A stretch of 64,000 nt of DNA. Source: Acinetobacter sp. A2 (GTDB taxonomy: Bacteria; Pseudomonadota; Gammaproteobacteria; Pseudomonadales; Moraxellaceae). Below are positions 18,127-27,988 of this stretch, in pieces (the first letter of the stretch is position 1; each line of letters opens with the position of its first letter). The notes under the pieces are model-generated. The model saw only the letters and a list, made by a program, of their open reading frames with translations, was not told where the DNA came from and ran no database searches. The translations under genes and the position numbers were made by a program. The DNA lies in NCBI RefSeq assembly GCF_012371325.1, contig NZ_JAAZQX010000010.1, positions 17,028 through 81,027 on the forward strand. The letters are read 5' to 3'.

Positions 18127-18698
18127 ATCACACCTGTTTAGATGCAGATTACAAGCTCAATTTAGCAGATTTAGATAAGTGACTTGATGGGAGTTTTGTA
18201 GCGAATGTTTACAAGAGATTTAAATTTAAACTGATATTTTATTTAGATTTTTATAATTTTATGGCTGTTATTTTAAGTTGTTATTTGTTTTGAAAATTCT
18301 TGAGGGTGTTAGGGAAAACAACTGTGGTTTACTTCAACTATCATGCTGGATAAGCCATGATCTTATAGCCTATAAACTTTTAATCTATAGCGTCCTAAGC
18401 CGAATCGAGACCTTTTGGGTAAGTACTACACGCGCGTTGTACGCAACTGGCAGCAATCTACTCTTTTCGATCCCCATCACACCCTTGAGATATATAGTAG
18501 TGATTTGAGCATGGGATTGTTTCCCCAAAATGATTTAATTTTTATATTTTTTTTGAATTTTTTATTACATTTTTAACAATATTTTAAAATATTTCCCAAA
18601 TAGGCAATTTTTATGCGCTTAAACCATCAAATAAAGCAGAAATATTGAATTTATTACCACATATTTTATGAAATGGTTTCAAACTGCTCCTGAAAGAC
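18127..18698. other. 572-base gap, AT-rich
   Basis: No gene can be supported. A more GC-rich island at about 18391-18520 on the plus strand is open for 43 codons (it contains KYYTRVVRNWQQSTLFDP) but lacks a start codon with a ribosome binding site; it may be a gene remnant or part of an RNA. The rest is very AT-rich, with T runs near 18545-18580. Confidence 0.4.
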
Positions 18699-19271
18699 TT
18701 ATATCGAAGATTCTGCGACTTTCTTTTTGCCACGAATCCATCGAATAGCCCAAATTAAAGCAATGACCACCACAAACACCACTAACACAGGCACAATTAA
18801 AGACAATACCGAAAGTACTGCTGCACCAATCCACTCTCCTGTAGAAACGATAGGATTCGCAACTCCACCTGTAGTTGCAGTCGATACCCCACGTACCGCA
18901 ACCGTGCTCATTTGCACTACACCCGCTGTACCTCCACCCACAATAATTGCCGAAGCCCAACTGGCAAATTGCGACATTTCGCCACTGCTTACTGCCATAG
19001 TGGTGAGTGTTCCTGCAATCATGGCAGCAGGTGTGGCAACGGTGTCGAGCATATTATCGACCCACGGCACATAATATGCGGCTATTTCACTGACTGTTGC
19101 TACAGCCAAAGCTAGACAAACAGCAGGCATTGCCAGCCATTCAAAACCTTTTACAGGTTCAAACCACCCCATCAGTGCTGCAACACTCATAACCAATAAT
19201 GGTACGAAAACCCGAAAGCCACTGGCAGCACTCAGACCAATGCCAACACATAAACCGAGTATTGTTTCCAT
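18699..19271 (-). CDS. DUF4126 family membrane protein
   Basis: 190 residues with five to six hydrophobic segments and many Gly/Ala. DUF4126 features are the N-terminal ILGLCVGIGLSAASGFRVFV, YVPWVDNMLDTVATPAA, and STATTGGVANPIVSTGE. Function unknown. The ATG at 19271 has GAGG six bases upstream. A terminator separates it from the upstream zinc-ribbon gene. Confidence 0.9.
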   Translation of the reverse strand: METILGLCVGIGLSAASGFRVFVPLLVMSVAALMGWFEPVKGFEWLAMPAVCLALAVATVSEIAAYYVPWVDNMLDTVATPAAMIAGTLTTMAVSSGEMSQFASWASAIIVGGGTAGVVQMSTVAVRGVSTATTGGVANPIVSTGEWIGAAVLSVLSLIVPVLVVFVVVIALIWAIRWIRGKKKVAESSI

Positions 19272-19309
19272 GCTGTACCTCATTGTTTGTGGTTTCTATG
19301 GCTAAAATA

Positions 19310-19339
19310 GCAAAAAGCCCCATCGGGTGATAGGGCTTT
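19310..19339 (-). terminator. Terminator after the small zinc-ribbon gene
   Basis: AAAGCCC / GGGCTTT stem followed on the minus strand by TTTTT, 38 bases after the zinc-ribbon stop codon. Confidence 0.8.
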
Positions 19340-19376
19340 AGATTAAAAACAGGATCAGCTGTTTTTGTCGTGTAGC

Positions 19377-19520
19377 TTAGGCAACCTTGTTGTTATATTG
19401 GGTGCCATGGCATTTGGTACACGGTGGTAGACGGTCTGTACCAATTTCTAAGTAAACGCGATGCCCGCATTGGACACAAAAATAGAAGCCTGTTCCTGGT
19501 TTATCACCTGCAGTTACCAT
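19377..19520 (-). CDS. 47-residue zinc-ribbon protein
   Basis: A short gene easily missed. It encodes MVTAGDKPGTGFYFC followed by VQCGHRV, then LPPCTKCHGTQYNN, so two Cys-x-x-Cys pairs (about residues 15/18 and 34/37) make a rubredoxin-like or zinc-ribbon knuckle. GGAG lies seven bases before the ATG and a terminator follows the stop codon, so it is a complete small transcription unit. Similar small zinc-ribbon proteins occur in gammaproteobacteria; function unknown. The second strand here has no better candidate. Confidence 0.85.
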   Translation of the reverse strand: MVTAGDKPGTGFYFCVQCGHRVYLEIGTDRLPPCTKCHGTQYNNKVA

Positions 19521-19700
19521 CTTTGTTCTCCGTGTGGTTTAGAAATGGTCAATCCAGTATATCTATTCTGTGATGATTGTCTATTGTCCATTTTGACAGG
19601 TGATGATGGCAATTGGGCTAAGCATGATTTAGGCAGAAAATTAAGTCAGGTTTACAAGGAGTTTGCCTATGTAACCTAAGACAATCCCCATCTCAATAAA

Positions 19701-19734
19701 AAAAAGACCCTATCATTTGGATAAGGTCTTTTTG
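19701..19734 (-). terminator. Terminator after acnD
   Basis: AAAGACC / GGTCTTT stem with an inner TATC/GATA extension, followed on the minus strand by eight T, 40 bases after the acnD stop codon. Confidence 0.88.
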
Positions 19735-19770
19735 TAAAAATAATTAACTAGATCATTTTAGATCAAAGCA

Positions 19771-22377
19771 TCAAGCCACATTCCCTTCCAAGAAGTCCTG
19801 TGCAAAACGTTGCAATACACCGCCCGCTTCATATACAGACACTTCTTCTTCGGTATCTAAACGGCAAGTCACAGGCACTTCAATCATTTGATTTTTGCCG
19901 TCTGCAGTTGAACGCTCAATCACCAAAGTTAAGTCTGAACGTGGCGCAATATTACCCATCACGCTATAGAGTTCTGTACCATCCAAACCTAAAGTTTTAC
20001 GGTTTACACCCGCTTTAAACTCAAGTGGCAATACGCCCATGCCCACCAAGTTGGTACGGTGAATACGCTCAAAACCTTCAGCGACAATCGCTTCCACACC
20101 AGCAAGACGCACACCTTTTGCAGCCCAGTCACGGCTAGAACCCTGACCATAGTCAGCACCCGCAATAATAATTAACGGCTGTTTACGGTTCATATAGGTT
20201 TCAATCGCTTCCCACATACGCATTACTTCGCCTTCTGGCTCAACACGCGCTTTAGAACCTTGCTTAATTGTGCCGTCTGAACGTACCACCATTTCATTAA
20301 ACAATTTTGGATTCGCCAAAGTTGCACGTTGTGCCGTCAGGTGATCACCACGGTGCGTTGCATAAGAGTTGAAATCTTCTTCTGGCAAGCCCATTTTTGC
20401 CAAGTACTCACCTGCTGCCGAATCTAAAATAATCGCATTCGATGGAGATAAATGGTCTGTGGTGATGTTATCGCCCAAAATTGCCAAAGGACGCATATTG
20501 GCTAAAGTACGTGGTGCCGCTAATGCACCTTCCCAATACGGCGGACGACGGATATAAGTACTTTGTGGACGCCAGTCATATAGCGGACTTTCAGATTTTT
20601 CTGACTCACCCAAATCAAACATTGGGATATACACTTGGCGGAATTGTTCAGGTTTAACTGACTCTTTCACCAAAGCATCAATTTCAGCATCAGATGGCCA
20701 AATATCTTTTAAGTAAATTGGGTTGCCATTTTGATCGGTGCCTAATGCATCTTTTTCGATGTCAAAACGGATAGTGCCCGCAATCGCATAAGCCACAACC
20801 AATGGTGGAGATGCTAAGAAAGCTTGTTTCGCATACGGATGGATACGACCATCGAAGTTACGGTTACCTGAAAGCACCGCAGTCGCATACAAGTCACGGT
20901 CAATAATTTCTTGCTGAATAGCTGGGTCTAATGCACCAGACATACCATTACAGGTAGTACATGCATAGGCCACAATACCAAAGCCAAGTTTTTCTAAATC
21001 TTTCAGTACGCCTGCTTCTTCTAAATATAAAGCAGCGGCTTTAGAACCGGGTGCAAATGATGATTTCACCCAAGGCTTACGCACGAGTCCTAATTCATTG
21101 GCTTTACGTGCCAATAAACCTGCTGCTACGGTATTACGTGGGTTTGAGGTATTGGTACAAGAGGTAATGGCCGCAATAATGATCGCACCATCTGGCATTA
21201 AGCCATCGCTACGTTGCTCAACTACACCTGCAATGCCTTTTTCTTTCAAGTCTGCAGTAGATACACGCGCATGCGGGTTAGATGGGCCTGCAATGTTACG
21301 CGTAACCGTCGAAAGATCAAAACGTAACACACGTGGATATTCCGCCTGAGTCATATCAGATGCCCAAAGACCAATTTCTTTGGCATAGTTTTCAACCAGT
21401 TTTACCTGCTCTGCTTCACGACCAGTCAGGGTTAAATAGTCAATGGTGTTTTGGTCGATGTAGAACATGGCTGCAGTAGCACCATATTCAGGGGTCATGT
21501 TGGAAATCGTGGCACGATCACCCACCGACATGCTGTCTGCACCTTCACCAAAGAATTCTAAATAAGCACCAACCACACGTTCTTTACGCAAGAACTCGGT
21601 TAAAGCCAACACGATGTCAGTTGCTGTAATACCCGCCTGACGCTGACCGACTAACTCCACACCAATAATATCTGGCAGACGCATCCAAGAAGCACGGCCC
21701 AACATTACGTTTTCAGCTTCTAAACCACCCACACCTACAGAAATGACACCCAAAGCATCAGTATGTGGCGTATGTGAGTCTGTACCTACGCAGGTATCTG
21801 GAAATGCCAGACCTTCGCGGTTTTGAATTACTGGAGACATTTTTTCCAGATTAATCTGGTGCATGATGCCGTTACCCGCAGGAATTACATCTACATTTTC
21901 AAACGCAGTTTTAGTCCATTCAATAAAGTGGAAACGGTCTTCATTACGGCGATCTTCCACTTCACGGTTTTTACGGAATGCATCTGGGTCAAAACCACCA
22001 TATTCCACTGCCAAAGAGTGATCGACAATTAACTGGGTTGGCACTACAGGATTCACTTTAGATGGATCACCACCTTGATCGGCAATCGCATCACGCAAAC
22101 CTGCCAAATCTACCAATGCGGTTTGACCTAGAATGTCGTGACATACCACACGTGCTGGATACCACGGAAAATCATGCTCTTGTTTACGTTCAATCAATTG
22201 TTTTAAAGATTGTTCTAAAATTGCAGGATCACAACGGCGCACCAACTGCTCTGCAAGTACTTTTGAGGTATAAGGAAGTTTGGCATAGGCGCCTGGCTGG
22301 ATATCTTCAACGGCTTGACGCACGTCATAAAAATCGAGCTGAGTGCCTTGCAGCGGTTTGCGGTAGTTGTTATTCAT
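19771..22377 (-). CDS. acnD: Fe/S-dependent 2-methylisocitrate dehydratase AcnD
   Basis: 868 residues of the aconitase superfamily, AcnD type: with PrpF it makes 2-methyl-cis-aconitate in the methylcitrate cycle for propionyl-CoA. The cluster ligands are in SCTNTSNPRN and YACTTCNGMSGALDP; the latter (NGMSGALDP) is the AcnD form, unlike the IGNSGPLP of AcnA. Active-site motifs VGTDSHTPHTD and YGQGSSRDWAAKG are intact. Its usual neighbours prpB, prpC and prpF are absent here; ygfZ lies divergently upstream. It can be checked whether this is a second copy. A sigma70-like promoter is at 22445-22474. Confidence 0.94.
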   Translation of the reverse strand: MNNNYRKPLQGTQLDFYDVRQAVEDIQPGAYAKLPYTSKVLAEQLVRRCDPAILEQSLKQLIERKQEHDFPWYPARVVCHDILGQTALVDLAGLRDAIADQGGDPSKVNPVVPTQLIVDHSLAVEYGGFDPDAFRKNREVEDRRNEDRFHFIEWTKTAFENVDVIPAGNGIMHQINLEKMSPVIQNREGLAFPDTCVGTDSHTPHTDALGVISVGVGGLEAENVMLGRASWMRLPDIIGVELVGQRQAGITATDIVLALTEFLRKERVVGAYLEFFGEGADSMSVGDRATISNMTPEYGATAAMFYIDQNTIDYLTLTGREAEQVKLVENYAKEIGLWASDMTQAEYPRVLRFDLSTVTRNIAGPSNPHARVSTADLKEKGIAGVVEQRSDGLMPDGAIIIAAITSCTNTSNPRNTVAAGLLARKANELGLVRKPWVKSSFAPGSKAAALYLEEAGVLKDLEKLGFGIVAYACTTCNGMSGALDPAIQQEIIDRDLYATAVLSGNRNFDGRIHPYAKQAFLASPPLVVAYAIAGTIRFDIEKDALGTDQNGNPIYLKDIWPSDAEIDALVKESVKPEQFRQVYIPMFDLGESEKSESPLYDWRPQSTYIRRPPYWEGALAAPRTLANMRPLAILGDNITTDHLSPSNAIILDSAAGEYLAKMGLPEEDFNSYATHRGDHLTAQRATLANPKLFNEMVVRSDGTIKQGSKARVEPEGEVMRMWEAIETYMNRKQPLIIIAGADYGQGSSRDWAAKGVRLAGVEAIVAEGFERIHRTNLVGMGVLPLEFKAGVNRKTLGLDGTELYSVMGNIAPRSDLTLVIERSTADGKNQMIEVPVTCRLDTEEEVSVYEAGGVLQRFAQDFLEGNVA

Positions 22378-22444
22378 CTGGTATTCGCCCTTACTCTATT
22401 GTTCTCAACATCTTATGGGATGATTGTTTCCACCCGTCGAAAGC

Positions 22445-22474
22445 ATTGTACGCTGCCAAAAACCCATTTCCCAA
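22445..22474 (-). promoter_or_regulatory. Putative sigma70 promoter of acnD
   Basis: On the minus strand TTGGGA (22469-22474), 18-base spacer, TACAAT (22445-22450), with the acnD start about 60 bases downstream. Confidence 0.5.
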
Positions 22475-22634
22475 ATCTTTTATATTTCATATACTTAAAT
22501 ATAAAAATAGTGGTTTTTGCAATAATTGGTTACATTTCAAGTAAAATTCTTGCCTGAAAAATGCATTTTTTCTAAAAATAGCGCAAAATTGACCTCATTC
22601 TTTAGTCTTAGATTTCATTCTGAAAAGGGTTTTC

Positions 22635-23357
22635 ATGCGCGATTTAGCTTTCTGTGCTTTGAGTTTAAACGGTGTAGATGCACAAAAATTTCTCCAAGGT
22701 CAGGTGACCGTCAATGTCGAAGCTTTGGCTGAAAATACAACGTGTTATACGGCTATTTGTAGTTTAAAAGGACGTGTGCTGTTTGGTTTATGGCTCAAAA
22801 AAATCTCCTCTGAAAGTTTTGAAATAATCAGCACTGCCGACCAAGCCGAAGATTTAGCCAAACACATTAAAAAATTTGGTGCATTTTCAAAAATGCAGCT
22901 TGAGACCATCGGTACGGTCTATCCACAACTTCAAGGTCAGCAGACTGAATTTACTGCTGAAACGACCGATATTCAGGTATGGCAGCTACAAGCCATTGAA
23001 GCAGGTCAAGCTTGGATTCAAGCCGCAACCGCAGAGGTGTTTCAGCCACAGGAATTACGTTTGCATCAACGGGATGGCGTGCATTATGACAAAGGCTGCT
23101 ATTTGGGTCAGGAAGTTGTGGCTCGTTTATGGTTTAAAGCTAAACCAAAACATTGGTTACATTTAATTCAGGGTACTGGTGATGCACCTGCGCCTGCAGA
23201 CAAACTGAATAATGATGTGGAAGTAGTGAACAGCCTTGCAACTGCAGATGGTTTTAAAGCTTTGGTCGTGGCTAAGCCAAGTGCTTTGGAAGAATTATCT
23301 GTACAAGTATTAGATTTACCTGAACATTTAAATGGCGATGTCGCCCGCCCACAATAA
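22635..23357 (+). CDS. ygfZ: Folate-binding protein YgfZ
   Basis: Tetrahydrofolate-dependent protein of the GcvT superfamily that supports assembly or repair of certain Fe-S clusters (for example MiaB). The YgfZ signature KGCYLGQEVVAR is at about residues 153-164, with its essential Cys. 240 residues, somewhat shorter than E. coli YgfZ (326). AAAGGG lies five bases before the ATG. Divergent from acnD, itself an Fe-S enzyme. Confidence 0.9.
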   Translation: MRDLAFCALSLNGVDAQKFLQGQVTVNVEALAENTTCYTAICSLKGRVLFGLWLKKISSESFEIISTADQAEDLAKHIKKFGAFSKMQLETIGTVYPQLQGQQTEFTAETTDIQVWQLQAIEAGQAWIQAATAEVFQPQELRLHQRDGVHYDKGCYLGQEVVARLWFKAKPKHWLHLIQGTGDAPAPADKLNNDVEVVNSLATADGFKALVVAKPSALEELSVQVLDLPEHLNGDVARPQ

Positions 23358-23380
23358 ACTTAAAAATATTGCTTACACCA

Positions 23381-23412
23381 CGAGGGAATCACAAGATTCC
23401 CTCGGTCTTTTC
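23381..23412 (+). terminator. Terminator after ygfZ
   Basis: CGAGGGAATC, 4-base loop, GATTCCCTCG: a perfect 10-bp stem followed by GTCTTTTC. Confidence 0.85.
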
Positions 23413-23529
23413 TGTAATCTGAATAATTCACAGTTTTTATATTTACTTTCACATTTTTCAAATTATGATGAATACATCCGCTAAAACTTACACATAAACG
23501 GAGTTGTGTGTAAAAAATAATAAGGTCAA

Positions 23530-24345
23530 ATGAAAATGATGAAGAAACTACTCATTGTGGGTGCGATTGCCCTATCTAGCAGCATCAGCATGGCAAATAG
23601 CAACATTCCAACCGATCCTGCTTTTGCAAAGATTGAACAATTAATGCAAGCCAATAAAGTCAAAGATGCCTATCAGGAGTTAGAAAAACTGTCCAAAGCT
23701 GGCAATGCTCAAGCCATGTATAACTTGGGTTATTTAACCCAAACAGGGCAAGGCACCGCTAAAAATGAAAAGAAAGCCCTACAGTTGTACGAGCAATCTG
23801 CTCAAAAAGGCTACCCTGTTGCGCATTATGTGTTAGGTAAAAACTATCTGACGGGTGCTTTGGGTTTAAAACAAGATACTGCCAAAGCTAAACAGCATTT
23901 ACAAAGTGCCTCTAAACTAGGTTTTCACGATGCAACTGTAGATTTAGCCGTTGTATATTTCTCAGAAAATACGGCAGCGTCCGATCAACAAGGACTAAAG
24001 TTATTACAGCCTTTAATAGCGAAGGATCACTATCAAGCCATTCATGCCAAAGCTTTATACGACATTAGCACGGGCTTTAAAAACAAAAATGAAACACCAA
24101 TTAAACAAGGTCTACAAAGTATCCAAAACTTGGCACAAAAGGGCTATATTCCTGCGCTCATGGCGGTGGGCAATATGTTTGTGAATGGCAATATCGTGCC
24201 ACAAAATTTACCTGAGGCGAAAAAGATTTTTGCATCATTGGCACAGGAAAATGTACCTCAAGCCAAAGAGTCACTGGCTGCGGTAGAAAAAATGATGGCC
24301 GATCAAGCCAAAGGTTCAAACAAAGCTGCAGCCAAGAAAAGTTAA
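23530..24345 (+). CDS. Sel1-repeat (TPR-like) exported protein
   Basis: 271 residues with a signal peptide (MKKLLIVGAIALSSSISMA, cleavage near residue 22). Sel1-like repeats follow: MYNLGYLTQTGQGTAKNEKKALQLYEQSAQKGYP and AHYVLGKNYLTG are the clearest, and two weaker ones lie near residues 200-240. Such proteins are periplasmic adaptors or virulence-associated in several bacteria, but nothing here indicates a partner. AAGG is close to the start. Confidence 0.87.
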   Translation: MKMMKKLLIVGAIALSSSISMANSNIPTDPAFAKIEQLMQANKVKDAYQELEKLSKAGNAQAMYNLGYLTQTGQGTAKNEKKALQLYEQSAQKGYPVAHYVLGKNYLTGALGLKQDTAKAKQHLQSASKLGFHDATVDLAVVYFSENTAASDQQGLKLLQPLIAKDHYQAIHAKALYDISTGFKNKNETPIKQGLQSIQNLAQKGYIPALMAVGNMFVNGNIVPQNLPEAKKIFASLAQENVPQAKESLAAVEKMMADQAKGSNKAAAKKS

Positions 24346-24400
24346 AACTCGGACTTAGTGAGCATAGCGCACACATTCAGCCAGTTCATCTGTCAGTGCG

Positions 24401-25722
24401 CTATCTTACCAACTCAAGACGCTCGCAAGATGCCAAATCTAAGTCGTCATAATGCATCACACAATTCCGCCCCTGATATTTGGCGGTATACAGTGCCAAG
24501 TCAGCTTGTTTGATCAATGGCTCCAAATTACACTGTGCGACTCCAAGTTCTGCCACGCCAACAGACACCGAAAAGTGTAATTCCTGATCTTGCAATGAGA
24601 TGCCTTGTTGCGACAGCTTTTGGCGTAAACGCTCTGCTATTTTCAAGGCATCCTGTTTGGTCGTATGCGGTAAAAAAACAATAAATTCCTCTCCACCAAA
24701 ACGAGCCAAAATATCCCCCTGTCGCATTTCACGTTGTGACACTTCTGCAATGCTACGTAGTACCCGATCACCTACATCGTGCCCATAGGTGTCATTGATG
24801 ACTTTAAATCTGTCGACATCAAAAATCAGTAAAGCCGCCGTACCCTCATAGCAACTTGCCTGAATGAGATGCCCGACTGCATACATAAAATGGCGTCTGT
24901 TGTGCAATTGAGTCAGTTCATCTGTTTGTGCCATTTCATTTAAAATATGGTAATTCCAGTCTTCCAATAATGCTCTAAGAAAATTCTTACGCGCATTTAG
25001 GGTATTAATCCAAGCAATATATAAAAATCCTGCAAACTACTCAGACGATAGACACCATATAAAATCACCAAGCTGATCAGCGCAGAGGTGATTAAAGAAC
25101 GGCGAAAATGCACTTGAATAGACAAATTCCCCAAGACAATCAAAATCACGCTGGCATATAGATATGTAGAAATCCACGCACTGGTTGAGTGTAATAAAAG
25201 TTAAAACCAAATGATTGCAGATACACTGGTCGAAAGCGGTAAAATCAGATCTAACCACTGAATTTGGCGAACATATTTAAATAAGAAAAAATTAAGACCA
25301 CAGCCAACAAGAATAGCAATCACACGTGTCATACCAGACAGCGTACTTACATCGGGGATGACAAAATGGTCTGCCCAGAAATAAATTAAAAATGCCAGCT
25401 GAGCGACATAATTTACTTGTTTTAAATAAGATTTTTGATGTCGATACTGAAACTGATAATAGTTGTGTTTGAAAACTGCTGGAATTTTTGCGATTGGGTC
25501 TTTTAAGGCATTTTCGATAAGTTGCCGACTCTGAATATCACAATGTGAGACATTCAAAATCGAGCGTTGTGCAGAATGACTCGCTGACTGTAACAACACT
25601 TTTGAAGGTGAAATCTCTTGTGTTGTATCTGAATGTGGGGCATCTTGCATAGCCCATCCTGCAAACAATGCTATATGTCTAATATTGCTAAATAATATAC
25701 AACTGCCATCTATTTTGTACAC
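24401..25722 (-). pseudogene. Broken diguanylate cyclase (membrane GGDEF protein)
   Basis: Three pieces of one gene in order. 25722-25201 (start perhaps nearer 25650) encodes a soluble N-terminus and membrane helices, then meets a TAA at 25203-25201. The same frame continues to about 25020 with clean membrane sequence (LLLHSTSAWISTYLYASVIL). There it shifts to the frame of a complete GGDEF domain (24967-24401, with DVDRFKVINDTYGHDVGD and ARFGGEEFIVF). Removing two bases from the TATATA tract near 25025-25030 would join the frames as QDFYIAWINTLNARKNFL. Intact active-site residues suggest recent loss. A sequencing error cannot be excluded for the shift, but the in-frame stop is separate. Confidence 0.82.
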
Positions 25723-25773
25723 TGTTTATTCAAGTGCATTTTCAAAGTTATAACACTAAGGTCTCGTTCAGTT

Positions 25774-26706
25774 TTATAACCAATGGTCAGATTGGGTTAA
25801 TAAAATTGCCACCATCACAAAACCTAAAATTGTGCTTAATACTAAGGGTGCCAAAGCTTTTTCATGTAAACCATAGTGCTGCCCAAAAATACCAAAGGCG
25901 ATTGGCATGGGCAAAGCCGCCAATAAAGTTCCAACAAACAACATTTCACGGCTGACATCCAACATCCATAAAATGCCAAAAATCATGAGCGGCATCAGCA
26001 GCACCTTGAGCAATGCCAACACTATACTTTGCAGATTCAGCGACTGAATTTTCATTCCAACCAGACTGCCGCCAATCACAAACAGTGCCAAAGGTGAAGC
26101 GGTTTTACCCAACATTTCTAGAATTTGTGAGATAGATTGCGGCAGTTTTAAGTTTAAGAACACACACAACATGCCCAATAAAATGGATAAAATTACAGGA
26201 TTTTTCAGTAAACGCTGTAAGGTTTCCAAATAAAGTTGCCAGCCTGATTTTGTTGTAGATTGCAGCCCACGTTCTGCCAAAATTAGCATAATGGCCACAA
26301 TAATCAGGTTTTCTACAATTAAAGTTAAAGACAAATAAATTGCGGACTGACTGCCAATCAACAAGGTTAAAATGGCTGTGCCAATAAACCCAGTATTGGA
26401 CATAGAAGCACCCATCGCCAAAACACTGCTATGGGTTAAACTTTCAGAAAAATAATGCCGATACAGTAAAAATGCACCTGCAAACAATACAATAGAACCG
26501 CCACCATACCCCAGAAAATAAGCAGGATGCCAAATTTCCGCCAAGCTCTTACTGGCCAAAGCCTGCAATAAAAATGCAGGCAAGGCCACTTTCATAACAA
26601 ACTGCCCTAGAAACTGAATTGCGTTTGCTTCTATAAACTGGCTTTTTACGGCAAAATATCCCAAAAGCACAACGGCGCAAATGGGAAATAAAATACTCAG
26701 TAACAC
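25774..26706 (-). CDS. AEC family transporter (auxin efflux carrier fold)
   Basis: 310 residues, ten predicted membrane helices in two halves of five, with the AEC pattern of NTGFIGTAILTLL in the first half and AALPMPIAFGIFGQHYG in the second. Bacterial AEC proteins export or import small carboxylates (for example MdcF, MleP); the substrate here is unknown. The start is GTG at 26706, with AAGGA seven bases upstream. It lies between the broken cyclase and the OYE gene. Confidence 0.88.
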   Translation of the reverse strand: MLLSILFPICAVVLLGYFAVKSQFIEANAIQFLGQFVMKVALPAFLLQALASKSLAEIWHPAYFLGYGGGSIVLFAGAFLLYRHYFSESLTHSSVLAMGASMSNTGFIGTAILTLLIGSQSAIYLSLTLIVENLIIVAIMLILAERGLQSTTKSGWQLYLETLQRLLKNPVILSILLGMLCVFLNLKLPQSISQILEMLGKTASPLALFVIGGSLVGMKIQSLNLQSIVLALLKVLLMPLMIFGILWMLDVSREMLFVGTLLAALPMPIAFGIFGQHYGLHEKALAPLVLSTILGFVMVAILLTQSDHWL

Positions 26707-26829
26707 CCTGACATCCTTTTTCAGTGTTGCCCATATTTCTGCATGGTTTTACTGATTTACCTTACACTGAATCCGCCAATAAAGCACGGCAAAATAGTTT
26801 AAGTTTCACTTATTTTAAGTGATCCAATC

Positions 26830-27966
26830 TCAGGTTTCTGCATCACCCTCTATTGGCTTAAACGGCTGAAATAAACGACGGAATCCGTGTGGCTGACAGC
26901 GTAAATATTGTGGTGCAATCTCAACTTGCTCACCCAATTCAGCAGCTGCATGCCATGGCCAGCGCGGGTCATACAAAATTGCACGTGCAATAGCAATGGC
27001 ATCGGCCTGTTCATATTGCAAAATGCCTTCTGCCTGCATGGCTTCCGTAATCACCCCCACTGCAATCACAGGTATTTTTACCGCCTGTTTAATCGCATGT
27101 GCAAAGGGTGTTTGATAGCCTGCGTGTAAATCAATCTGCTGTTCAGGGTGTAAACCACCACTCGATACATGAATATACGCAGCACCTAAATGCTCAAGCG
27201 CTTTGGCTAAGCCAATGGATGACTCCAGATTCCAACCACCAGCATCATCCATCCAGTCAGTTGCAGAAATTCGCACTCCAATTGGATAATCTTGTGGGAC
27301 TGCATTTTTAATGGCTTGGAATACTTCTAAGGTCAGGCGAATCCGATGCTCGAGACTACCGCCATACTCATCTTGACGTTGATTAGACAACGGTGACATA
27401 AATTGATGCAACAAGTAACCATGTGCAGCATGAATTTCAATTAAGTCAAAGCCTGCATCCACCGCACGTACAGCAGCACTGGCAAAGTCTGCAATAATCT
27501 GCTGAATTTCATCTTGGCTTAACGCATGCGGTGCATGTTCATGTGCCTGAAATGGCAACTCACTGGCCGATACCGTCTGCCAGCCATGTTCCTCATTCGG
27601 CGCAAACTGCCCTTTGCCCTGCCAAGGTTTATCAGTCGATGCTTTACGCCCTGCATGCGCCAGTTGTATCGCAAATGGCATTGGAGACAGGCTTTTAAGT
27701 TTATGTAATAGCGCTTTGAGCTGCGCACGCTGCATATCGTTCCATAAACCTAAGTCAGCATAACTAATGCGCCCTTCAGCCTGCACTGCGGTAGCTTCGA
27801 CGATACACATACCTGCGCCAGACAACGCATAATTCGCCCATTGTTGTTCGTGCCAATAACTCAACTCGCCCTGTTCATTGGCAGAATATTGACACATTGG
27901 AGCAATCAGAATTTTATTGGCAAGTTGCAGTGAGCCAAATTGAATCGGCTGAAAAAGTAATGTCAC
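26830..27966 (-). CDS. NADH:flavin oxidoreductase, old yellow enzyme family (YqjM-like)
   Basis: FMN-dependent ene-reductase of the OYE family. The TIM barrel starts LFQPIQFGSLQLANKILIAPMCQYSA and includes FAIQLAHAGRKAS, the substrate and FMN-binding EIHAAHGYLLHQFMSPLSNQR, and SLEHRIRL. The MCQYSA segment places it with the thermophilic-like (YqjM) class. The upstream ATG at 27981 has no ribosome binding site; GAGGG eight bases before the GTG at 27966 favours that start (378 residues). An inverted repeat at 27989-28007 lies in its leader. Confidence 0.9.
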   Translation of the reverse strand: MTLLFQPIQFGSLQLANKILIAPMCQYSANEQGELSYWHEQQWANYALSGAGMCIVEATAVQAEGRISYADLGLWNDMQRAQLKALLHKLKSLSPMPFAIQLAHAGRKASTDKPWQGKGQFAPNEEHGWQTVSASELPFQAHEHAPHALSQDEIQQIIADFASAAVRAVDAGFDLIEIHAAHGYLLHQFMSPLSNQRQDEYGGSLEHRIRLTLEVFQAIKNAVPQDYPIGVRISATDWMDDAGGWNLESSIGLAKALEHLGAAYIHVSSGGLHPEQQIDLHAGYQTPFAHAIKQAVKIPVIAVGVITEAMQAEGILQYEQADAIAIARAILYDPRWPWHAAAELGEQVEIAPQYLRCQPHGFRRLFQPFKPIEGDAET

Positions 27967-27988
27967 GCTGCATGCCCTCATACTGTGC

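Noticed and set aside
19461..19679. 72-codon plus-strand frame
   Set aside because: Most of it is the reverse of the zinc-ribbon gene and its upstream region; codon use is poor and the start is unsupported.
25037..25258. Open frame of 73 codons inside the cyclase region
   Set aside because: It runs in a third frame across the middle of the broken gene, with Cys/His/Phe-biased residues; the membrane-helix frame beside it is the true one.
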